DNA from: Branchiostoma floridae
Taxonomy: Eukaryota > Chordata > Leptocardii > Amphioxiformes > Branchiostomatidae
Assembly (NCBI RefSeq): GCF_000003815.2
Contig: NC_049979.1
Location: forward strand, 10,889,381-10,953,380
DNA length: 64,000 bases
Reading direction: 5' to 3'
Shown here: positions 46,437-56,508 of the stretch, in pieces
How positions within the stretch are numbered: position 1 is the stretch's first letter
How the letters are laid out: each line of letters opens with the position of its first letter
Translations under genes and position numbers: made by a program
Notes under the pieces: model-generated
What the model saw: the letters and a program-made list of their open reading frames with translations, nothing else
What the model was told of the DNA's origin: nothing
The model's database searches: none

Positions 46437-49400
46437 ATGGAGGCAGCACAAGACGAAAGCGAGGAAAGTGTCACCGCCGGGCTGCAGGCTCTTTCTATCT
46501 CGACACCAACGACTGGCGACTCGCGAGAGACACAAACGCTTCAAGGAAAAGTCCACAACGCTAACAGTCCCGAGTCACAGGAATACGTCAATGAGGTGTT
46601 CCTACAATTTACACGAAGTTTCTCCTGGCATGACGCTTCAGCACAGCAAGATGGTTCACATATCATCACATTTGCTCCCCTTGACTCGCAAGTCGTGAGC
46701 ATGTCAGCTATATGCCATCAATGGTGCGGCGCCGTGGAAGAGGGAAAGCCTTACTGGCTGGAAATCCCCCCAAACCAGCTGTTGACGATGGAGCGATCGT
46801 CACCCAAGCCGACACAACTGACGTCTCTGCAAGTCTTGGATGTCGCCAGCGTCTCCTTTGGATGCTTCCTCGATCACAGCACCTATATCAGCCACTGGAC
46901 GGAGGCATCTGACGAAACACTGGATATCACACTGCACCTAGAGCATGACATCCAGTCCCTGTCAGTGTACATGTCTGTTGATTATCCGTACAGTGACGAC
47001 CTAGGTCCGACAGAGAAGCTAATCATCCCCTACTCCGGCATCGACAATTTCGTCCTCGTGTGTTCTCGCGATAGTGAGGACATAACTCTGTTCTTTCCGC
47101 TCAACAGTGTACCCCGATGTTTCAAGACGAAGACAGTCACCAACAATTTTGGCGAACAGTACGCCCAGGAGGACAGGATCCTATCGTTCTCCTCCTGTAC
47201 TGCCGACATCATGGGTTCCAGCTCGGTGCTGGCCGTGCACATCACCGACAGCTCAGCAGACGGCTCCGTTACAGAGGACGTGCTGCACAGGCTGCAAAAG
47301 GTTGGATTTGACGTCTACTTTTCGTCGACCAGAGTAAAACAGGCACCTCAAGCTACAGCTGACTTGAAAATATTCAAGGACTTCGCGGACTTTTCGGTGA
47401 CATATGCCTTGCACTGCCTGCTGTCGAGGGGTTACAAAGTCTCCGACCGTGTCCAGCCGTCCTTTTTTTCCAACTTGGAGGCTGCTGCGAGGCACGACCC
47501 AGTAGCTACAGCAGCCGCTCTTCACCAGGTGGCAGACGGCTGGGTTGACGGGGACTGCTTCTGTGACTTAGAGGAGGCATTTCAAACAGAGCTGGAGGTG
47601 GCGCGTACCACGGGCCCAAACGACGCAGATGATCTCCCCGACCATTACGTCTACGCGAGGAAGGTGGTGGTCACGCCCACTCAAATGTTGTTCCTCAAGC
47701 CCGAGCCTATCGTCGAGAACAGGGTGGTCCGAGAATACGGCGTCGACAACTTCATCCGCGTCGCTTTTCGAGACGAAGACTTCAACAAGCTTACTGCTCC
47801 GAACCCCAACTCCATCAAGTGCGTGACGACACGGGTGAAAGACGTCCTACAGAGAGGCATCAGGATCGGAGGGCGCCACTTCGAGTATCTGGGCTCCTCA
47901 AACAGCCAGATGAGGGAGCACGGCTGTTGGATGTACGCGGCTGAGGACGAGACGACGACGTCAGACATCCGCGCCTGGATGGGCGACCTGTCGCACGAGC
48001 GCTGTGTGGCCACGTACGTCTCACGGCTGGGACAGTTCTTCTCCTCCTCTCGGGACGCGGTCAACGTCAGCGTCGAGGACCGAAGCGTCGCCGTGATCGA
48101 TGACGTCACGTCAAGTCAAAGGAGGTATACGTTCTCCGACGGCATCGGGAAGATCTCCGTCCCACTTGCTGAGAAGGTACTGTGATTGTGTCATTTTGGG
48201 TTGAATGATTGATTTAAACTTGGGAAATACAATGTTTCTAATGACTTCTACATCCATCAATGGTTTTATTAGGTTGGCAAACCACAATAACAAAGTTCTT
48301 TGTGAACAACCAGAGTGCCTTAATACTTAATACCTATCTATAGAGCAAAGTACTAAAATTGCATCCAAGTTACTTTTTAAGTTTATCTAAATTGCAATGT
48401 TTCTAATAATTTTCAGCCCCATTTGACAAATGACATGCGAAATTCAGCCCTGCGAAAATGAATGAAGTGTTACAAAATGTTGAATTAAGATACTAATATT
48501 TTGATAGGTAGCGGCAGCTCTGGGTGTCTCCCCCGTCCCCTCCGCCTTCCAAATCCGGTACGGCGGCTGTAAGGGTGTGCTGGCGCAGGACCCCAGCCTG
48601 GGCCACACGGACCTGATCCACATCCGGGGCAGCATGAAAAAGTTCGAGTCGGAGCACAAAACTCTCGAGGTGACGTCCGTCACCACACCAGGTGAAGACA
48701 TAATTACATTCACGCTTTTTGAAACCCATCTGATTCACGTTCTCAACATTATTGCTTGAAGATATATAGCAGGTTATGGTGTCATGGGATGCACGTCTCG
48801 TTGCAATTAGCTATACATGATAAAAATAGAAAAAAACTTCATCGCACAGCATGCAATTGTACAAGTTACAAAGTATGGCAATTTCTTCAGACTAATCTAC
48901 CTAACACAAGAGCGTGTAGTATTAAGTAATTTCTAACGTTTAGACATTTTCTTATGTATCCCACACAGGACTTGTCATATATGCATGGTCACTAATTATA
49001 TTATTCTCACTACATGTTATGCTGTTGCTCAATTTTCTTTTGTTCGGTATTTTATAGTTGATATTTATTTATGCCCTGCAGGTGCCCTGAGATAAGATAG
49101 GATAGTGATAACACAGTATTGATCGTATCCCAACCCTACAGGTGCCATGAGATAAATCATTAATGATAATACAACAGTGATGATATCCCGATCCCGCAGG
49201 TTCCCTGAGCCTGAACAGACAGGCCATCACCCTGCTGTCTGGTCTCGGCGTGCCCGATGAAGAGTTCTTCAAGTTACAGGAACGAGTGCTGAACCAGCTG
49301 GCGGAGATGCTGCTTCTGGACGGGGCGGCTGTCAAGGCTCTGTCTGGTGCCCGAGTGGGCATAAAGTAAGTAATGATGTACGAGTTACTCTCCAAGCAGA

Positions 49401-52400
49401 GGTTAGGCTCCGGCTGTTTTTTAGTCGTTTTTATCGGGCTTTCTATGGCGAATTCCATCTTGCCGGGCCAAAACAGAACCGGCTGGCGTACTCCAAGAAA
49501 AAGGACAAAATAGAAAGCCCGATAAAAACGACAGGAAAAACGTAAAAAAAACAGCCGGAGCCTAACCTCTGCTTGGAGAGTAGTACGAGTACCATATGCA
49601 ACAATGTCCATTACTCAATCGACTGGTCAAAGATTGTCAACAGAAAGATGACAAACGGTGTCTTTCGTCATTGACTGGCGAAAGACAGCACAGCCCTTTG
49701 CCCGGAAGCCTAATCTTCGTCAACGCACGTAATGAGTAACTGAACGAATGATGATTGGGCAAATGACGGGATGGATAACGTACGTGAGGTTGCAGCTACT
49801 CAATTGAATGTGACCTACTCAACATAGGTTCATTGAGGAGTCATGGTCCTCCAGTGGATGATAGTAGAACAGCTTCATAGCCATGCCAGGTTTTAGATGT
49901 CCTCCTCTCTTGAATTACGGAATAGAAATGAAATGACAATTGAGACAATCAGTTCAGAAAGAATGTCGTCCATGACGTCGGTGACTTCTTGATCATCATC
50001 AAGATTTCTCAGAAAGGCCAGGCATGCTCAGTTCATGACCGTGTTTCACTAAGCGGACAGATATACATGTATATCTAATCGACCATGTCATTCTCTTGTA
50101 GTTTCCAGGCTCTCCACAACAGCCGCATCTCCCTGACGACGGAGCCGTTCTTCCGGTCGATGCTTCTCGCTGTTTACCGGAATCAGATGGGCGAACTCCT
50201 CCGGCGAACCAGGATACAAGTAAGGGTTTTCAATTCCATGGAAGTAACCACACTCCTGGTATCCGGTTAGCTGCATCTGTCTAGCTTTGGCACACACCTC
50301 TAGATCTTATTGCTTCCTTAGAAAATAGCAAAAAAGCTATTAGAGGAGCGACCCTGGAATAGAAGAGAAAGGAAAACGTACCAAACCAACTAAGACTTAA
50401 CAAAGCAAAACATAACTTTTACTTTCTATTTGTTTATGACATCTCACACCAAGAGAGAGAGAGGGGGGGGGGGGTATCTCGTTGTTGGCACTTAGCATTA
50501 CTACAGCTAACAATTTTGTGACACCTGATTTCAGCTGCCCGCTGGAGAGGGCCGGATCATGATGGGGACAATGGACGAAACAGGCAAGTTGCAGTACGGA
50601 CAGGTCTTCCTCCAGTACTCACGGGAAACAGACAGGCCACAGGCCGAGAAAATCGTTCATCAAGGTCAGGTCACCGTCACCAAAAACCCTTGTTTCCATC
50701 CCGGGGACATGCGGAAGTTCACGGCTGTGGATGTGCCGGAGCTGCGACACATGGTGGACTGCATCGTCTTCCCGTCGCGAGGACCTCGTCCCCACCCCGA
50801 CGAGATGTCCGGGTCGGACCTGGACGGCGACATGTACTTCGTGACGTGGCGAGAAGGTCTTATCCTTCCGCGAGAGAACATCCCAGCTATGGACTTCACC
50901 GCGCAGCCGAAAAAGGTCCTTCGCCGGCCCGTCCAAGTGTCGGACATGATAGAATTTTTTGCCGAGTACATTAGGAACGATCAGTTGGGGCTAATTGCCA
51001 ATGCCCATCTCGTCCATGCAGACAAGGAGACAAAAGGCATCTTCTCAGAGAGGTGTATGGAACTAGCGAAACTCCATTCAGACGCGGTGGACTTCCCGAA
51101 GACCGGCCAGTGTCCCGAGCTCAAGGGAGATCTCAGGCCCGACAAGTATCCAGACTTCATGATGAAATCAGACAAGCCACAGTACCGATCGGAGAAGATT
51201 ATCGGGAAGTTGTTCCGCCAGTGTCAGGCGCTGGATAACGCCCAGCGCTTCAGTCCTGACCCTGTTGTGGAAGACGACGGGGTTGACCAAGACTTGATCC
51301 GCGAGGGGTTTGAGTCTTACACTGACGACGCACAGACGCAACTTAACATCTACAACACAAAGATAAGGTCCATTATGTCTTTGTATGGCATAAGCAGTGA
51401 GGGTGAAGTGGTGTCAGGTTGCATTCTCAAGGTCAAGCAGCGACTGGGTCTACTGAAGAACGAACGTTTCGAGGTCACTGAATACGTCAGAGCGAGGTTC
51501 AAGACTCTCTGGAGAAAGACTCGCGCTGAGTTCTTCAGACAGTTTGACGAGGAGGAGGAATCGTCAACGGACAGACGTAGGGAAGAACAACTGAAAAAGG
51601 CCTCGGCCTGGTATATGGTCACCTATTCTGACGATTACAACAACAAACCCCACGGAGCATCGCCCAAACTTCTCAGCTTTCCCTGGGTGGTATATGACGT
51701 TCTGGGAGGTCTGAAGAAGAGTGCTCATGGCCTGGACCCAAGACAAGTCTACAGGGAAGACACGAACAAGGCCGTGGTGTCCATATCCAGAAGCGTAATG
51801 GGGCACTCTCATTTGCAGCTGACACGAATCGAAGAAGCGCAGATCAAACAAGAAGAACTCTTTCGAAAGATACAGACGACAGTGGAAAGAGCTGTGGACG
51901 GCGTCAAACTCACCCTCATAGGTTCCGGTCTGACGAGGATTTGTAACGACAACTCAACAGTTGAAATCTTCATTTCGCGAATGGGCAGGGTAGAGGAAGA
52001 CGTTTCTGACCCGCAAATGCTCCATTCAGTGTCCAATGCGGTCAGATCTGGTCTCGCGGAAGCCACGCACGTTAAGGCAGGAGAAGGATTGACGTTTCTC
52101 TTTAAAACAGGACCAAGAACAAAGTCGACAGTCCACATCACGTCAGCACTACTCTACCTGAGGAGGTCTGCTTACATTTACCTCCACACTGCACGGCGGC
52201 CGGACATGTTGGCGCTGCTGCACGTTTTAATGGACTGGGCGCGAAAGTTTCGCATCTGCGGAAAGAGCAGGGATGATATCGTCCCGGAAGAGGTTCTTAC
52301 TTTGCTGTTTCTGAGCTTCGCAGAAACACACGGCTTCGTTCCACAGGTCCTAGATTCTGACGTCCAGGCTGAAAGTGAGGCGATCATCAGAGGTAGCCAC

Positions 52401-54689
52401 TCAACACCACCAGACGGTGATCAGATACCAGTAAATGGAGCTTTGCTGCTGAAGTTCTTTGAACATTTCAGCTCAATCTCAAAGAGAGAGTTGCTGGCGC
52501 TACCAGATCCGGCGATTACGGGATCCCGGCCGTTGCTTGAGCATGGCATCTCCCAGGCCAAGGAGAAGAAGCTGAGAGACAACATGCTGCACGCCTACCA
52601 CGACGTGGCGCAGTCGGCCGGAGTGTTCGGCCTCCTCGGCAGACAGATGACAACACCGGGCCACTTGGTTCTCAACTTGTCGAGGGAAAGTTTTGGTTCC
52701 GTTATGCACTCGGAAGAGTTCAACGCCTTTCGCCTTTCTGACAAGACGGGAGCGCAGGTCGCCATCAGGCGCCGCATGTTCCGCGACACCGTCGGCCTTA
52801 TTCTCGAGGCGTGGGGCGATCAAGAGGCTCTCAGGCGACTCGAAGAGGAAGTCGAACAAATGGAGATGAAGTCGAAGCACCTTGTGCCTTCGTTTGACCT
52901 TCGTCGATCTTTTGTCGAAGGAGGACACACCATCGTGTTTGAAGGTTTTACCTCGCCACGGGACAAGATTCGGCTCGTACCTTATCGCGGAGAAAAGAAT
53001 CCTGACCACGACAATAAGACGTTAGCTTCGCCTTTCCTGCTAGAAAGGGGACTGTACAACACAGGGGAGAACGGCGTCGATTTTGACTCATTCCTGAAAA
53101 CGCTGAAGCGCCAAGGCAAATGTATTAACGACGAATATACCGATTCAATGCACGGCGAGCTGAGGGCAATTGCACGTTATGGTAACGTGTATGTGTATAA
53201 CACGTCACACTTGTCACCAACGATGACTGTTGAAGAGTTCGACCGTGACCTAAACAAGGGCCACCGGACCGCCGATGAGTTCTTCAGTGATTTCAGTGCG
53301 GATACCCGTGGTTCATATCGAGGGAGAGGCCGGGGGCGAGGCAGAGGGAGGGGCCGAGGAGGAAGGGGGATGGGAAGGGTCATGGAACCCTTTATGCGCC
53401 AGTCTTTCATCCCGTCAGCGGCCACAAAGGACGTCCTGCAGAAGTTTCTAGAAACGTTCAACTTTGAGGAGTTCACGCGCACAGAGAAGTACAACGTGTC
53501 GTGCAGGCTGGAGCGGCGTGTAGAAAACACGATCATCCTCGACAAGGACTTGAATTTCCTCGAGTTTCGCCTTCCGGATGTTAAGTGGATGGCGTTGGAC
53601 CTCAAGCGGCGGCCCAGAAGCGATCCGTTCGGGACCGACATTCGCTTCAAACTTCAGTCGCGTCGTATCCTGAGGGGAGACGAAGTGGAGAAGAGCGAGG
53701 CGTACAAGAAGTTCCTAAACCCAGATCACAAAGTGTTGGAGCAGGGACACAGGTATTTCCCTCGGTATTCAATTGCAACACAAGATTGTATTTGAGCCAG
53801 TGTACGTTGTTGTTGCCATGCCAGTTTTGAGTGAGTTGTTGTATGCCTTGCTGTAAGGTTGTTGAGTCACACTATGATGGATAACATAAAGTAAGGTTTT
53901 ACCTGTCGACATCCAGTCATTAGATCAAAACCTGACGAAAGCGCGTCCGAGGGGGGGGGGGGGGGGGTAATCCTGTGCACTCCTTTGTCCCTCATGTTAT
54001 TCAGCTATGGCCTTCGACACCTCCACGGAGAACCGAGCCTCCTGATCCATCCCGCCTACAGAGGCAAGGTCCACTTCGCCCGGAGAAAGCTCATCCGTCG
54101 GTTCCGGGCAGCTGATGACGTTCAGCACAGCCGCTTCCGAACGGAAGTGGAGGTAAGGAAGATCGAACGAAGTACTATTCATCTGCGTATTTGTCTGTCA
54201 TTCAAAGACGCAACGATACAGATACAGCCAATTTTTCTGACTGCTACATGAGTCAGATATCATTGGCATCGTTATTGGTCTGTCTGTCTGTCTCTCTCTC
54301 GCCTCCCCCTCTCTCTCCCATTCCTTTGGTATCTGGATAGTTCTTGAGAAGGCAAAGGTCAAGGTCAGTTTAAATGTCTCTATTGGCTTTTTTATCTTTA
54401 TTGTTTATCAAAACAAAACAAAACAAAACAAACCAAACCAAACTAAGCCAAGCCAAGTCATACCAAAATCATATCGTATTGTTTTTCAATATGCCAGGTA
54501 CGCCTGACCGAGGTGTGCGAGTATTCCCGACCTGACGACAGCGGTCGGTTCCTCAGCGTCATCCCCGGGCGACAGGAGGTCACGGTCATCCCGCCCCTGC
54601 CCGACTGGACACGGCCCGAGGAGGTGGACGTCTTCGCGCGGGAATACTGGCAGTTTTGTCTCGAACTCGGCGACACCTTGTATCCGTAA
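46437..54689 (+). CDS. Cellular RNA-dependent RNA polymerase (RDR/QDE-1 type)
   Basis: Copies RNA into double-stranded RNA; in other eukaryotes this feeds small-RNA silencing (family knowledge). Exons: 46437-48176, 48508-48691, 49200-49365, 50102-50219, 50535-53752, 54005-54152 and 54498-54689. All joins keep frame, about 1,921 aa. RdRP-family blocks in order: DGIGKISVP (568-576), FQIRYGGCKGVLAQDP, HIRGSMKKF, SLNRQAITLLSGLGVPDEEF, GRIMMGTMDETGKLQYGQVF, VTKNPCFHPGDMRKF and PRPHPDEMSGSDLDGDMYFV. The catalytic DLDGD is at 831-835 (50817-50831). The N-terminal roughly 560 residues and the C-terminus are not assigned. An arginine-glycine tract (about 1661-1684) precedes a C-terminal region ending WQFCLELGDTLYP. 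Two exons are unusually long (1,740 and 3,218 nt). No stop or frameshift is seen, so it appears intact. The start ATG follows an AT-rich leader. Confidence 0.95.
49072..49201 (+). repeat. Three-copy acceptor-like repeat before RdRP exon 3
   Basis: CAGGTGCCCTGAG (49078-49090), CAGGTGCCATGAG (49138-49150) and the true acceptor CAGGTTCCCTGAG (49197-49209) recur at about 60-bp intervals. The two upstream copies continue GATAAGATAG and GATAAATCAT, not coding sequence. They could act as decoy acceptors. Confidence 0.7.
49386..49582. mobile_element. 197-bp hAT-like MITE with 8-bp target duplication
   Basis: TACTCTCCAAGCAGAGGTTA (from 49386) is exactly inverted at the right end (to 49582), and the imperfect pairing continues about 60-70 bp inward through GGCTCCGGCTGTTTTTT and ATCGGGCTTTCTAT. 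The element is flanked on both sides by GTACGAGT (49378-49385 and 49583-49590), a perfect 8-bp direct repeat. That size is typical of hAT transposons. It starts 20 bp after the donor of RdRP exon 3. Confidence 0.88.
53307..53385 (+). other. RGG-rich tract in the RdRP
   Basis: Within the 3,218-nt exon, codons 1661-1684 encode RGSYRGRGRGRGRGRGRGGR and GMGR. Such arginine-glycine tracts bind RNA and are methylated in many RNA-binding proteins (family knowledge). It marks the boundary between the polymerase part and a C-terminal region of about 235 residues that I do not recognise. Confidence 0.8.
54275..54440. repeat. Simple-sequence tracts
   Basis: TCTG and TC repeats at about 54279-54315 and an AAACA run at about 54410-54440, in the last RdRP intron. 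Poly-G runs also occur at about 50464-50475 and 53951-53967, in front of RdRP exons 5 and 6. Confidence 0.85.
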
Positions 54690-56508
54690 ATGTCTTCATT
54701 GGTTTGTCCATTTAGCACGCACAGCCTGGGCTGCCCACTATCCTGTGCCTATCACAAAGGGCTAGCCCTGCTGACGGAAACAAACACAATACAAATTTGA
54801 CATGGCCAGGATCAAAATCCCGTAATTACGTAAATGCAGGTAGCATCGAGATTTTAGAAACGTTCAGTCAAGAAAAAACATATATTGAATATGTTCTTAG
54901 TATTAAGATATGCTAACGCCAAAAGTCTAATTGTCAAATATTGTAAGAAAGATATTCTGCGTGACAAAAAGTAATGTACAAACAAGTGTTTTCGTGTTCC
55001 ATTTTGGTATCTTTATGTTACATGATTTGCATCTGCAGCTGGAAGTTGGACTATGTATGTAGCCTGATAAGGACCAAAATGTTCGATATGTATATTCAGA
55101 ACTTTCGTCATCTGGAACTTGGGTAATATGCTTTAAAAGTCATAAGAATCTAAAAAAAAATTGGTTGTACATGTTTAGTAATTTCAATCAAAATGAACTA
55201 AATTTAAATTGATTTGAATTTGCGCTACCAACATGTGATATATAACGTTACATATCAATTTCAGTCACAATCAGTTCACCTATTGTGCTGATGCTATTAT
55301 GTTTGAGAGTTTTCGCGTTTTGCCATTGTTTATCAGACCACGATGCACATAGTTAGCAAAATATGACTTTAAATGTTATGCTCCAATAGCAATGTACTGA
55401 AAAAAGACATTGTAATGTGTTCACTGGAGTTATTCTTTGGATGAGAAAAGAGGCATGTCAGGTGTAGTTGTGATTTTTAGAGCGTGTTTTTATTCCCTTT
55501 AGCCACATAACATACCGCAATTAGGGCCTGTGAGCCAGAGAATAGTAGTAATTTAGCATGTATATTCGGATTAGACCTGTATACTTCAACTTAGAGATTT
55601 CTGCCTGTCTTGTAAAGTATTGTTACGTTTGACACAAATGTATTTTGCTAGCGGCATCCATTACAAATAACGTGCTCTTGTTACAACACAGCTCCGTTAT
55701 AATTGGACGCAGAAGAACATTGCTTTGGCGTTAAAAAGAAATGCTTGGTTCTAGTGGATATTCATATGTCTGGTACCCCTTAACTCAATCTGTGATGATG
55801 ACCATGAGCATGTAACGTTACATGTATGTAGCCTGATAAGACAACAAAATTTGTATGTACCAGATGAATCTTCGTATATTAATATGCTAAGGTCCTATTA
55901 AACATGTAAATCTGTATTCGCTAGAGAGAAGTACTTCTAAAAAGCTTAAGCTTGTTGATTTCAATATGCCTTATGATACCAAGATTACTGCGAGGTCCCT
56001 GTGATGTTATACCAACCTGAACAGTGTTTCACCTAAAAGTTTCACATCTGGCACTGAAATTCAACTAACACCTGGGTTGAACGTGGGTTAACCGAAACCA
56101 TAGAACGTTTCGCTCCCACCCCCTGGATCGATTACCGAAACTATAGCCTCCATAGCCGGACTGTCAGCGTAGCTTCCTGCTAGCAAGGCTCCGGTTTAAC
56201 AGTGCGTTTTTTCTTTAAGTTTTTATAGTAGATTTTTTTTTTGGTGTGGTGCCGGTTGTCGTCCCAACGTTCTAACCAGGAGAACAACAAAAGTTCATGG
56301 CAACATACTACATAGTACAGCCGCCGTCCGAAGTCTAGAATGGGGGCTACCGAAACCACCGGTTTCCCCCATTGAAACAGCGTCATCGGTCGTGGTATTG
56401 TGCTTGTTCGATGCCACACCTGGAAATGCTATGCGAAACTGAAGTTGGCGTCCTGAACGCACCTACTAGTATCCAAAACCAGCAGTCATCCCAGGGAAAC
56501 CAGCAGGA
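54690..56508. other. RdRP to Mx intergenic region
   Basis: No exon is recognised. A weak direct repeat, GTAGCCTGATAAG, occurs near 55058 and 55829. The proximal 400 bp before the Mx start carries the GAAAC-motif cluster described separately. The far part presumably contains the RdRP 3' UTR, but I see no canonical AATAAA close to its stop. Confidence 0.5.
56092..56444. promoter_or_regulatory. CCGAAAC cluster and IRF-like site upstream of Mx
   Basis: Exact CCGAAAC copies lie at 56092, 56135 and 56350, with GTTTCGC at 56107. At 56352-56366 GAAACC and GGTTTC form an inverted pair with a 3-nt spacer. GAAACTGAAG (56435-56444), 65 bp before the start codon, differs by one base from the ISRE core GAAANNGAAA. 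Vertebrate Mx genes are interferon-induced through such sites (established). Function here is inferred. Confidence 0.45.

Noticed and set aside
46437-54689. Possibility that the RdRP is an integrated RNA-virus polymerase
   Set aside because: The motifs (DLDGD, RPHPDEMSGSD, NPCFHPGD) belong to the cellular RDR/QDE-1 family with a double-psi barrel core, not to viral RdRPs with GDD, and the gene has spliceosomal introns.
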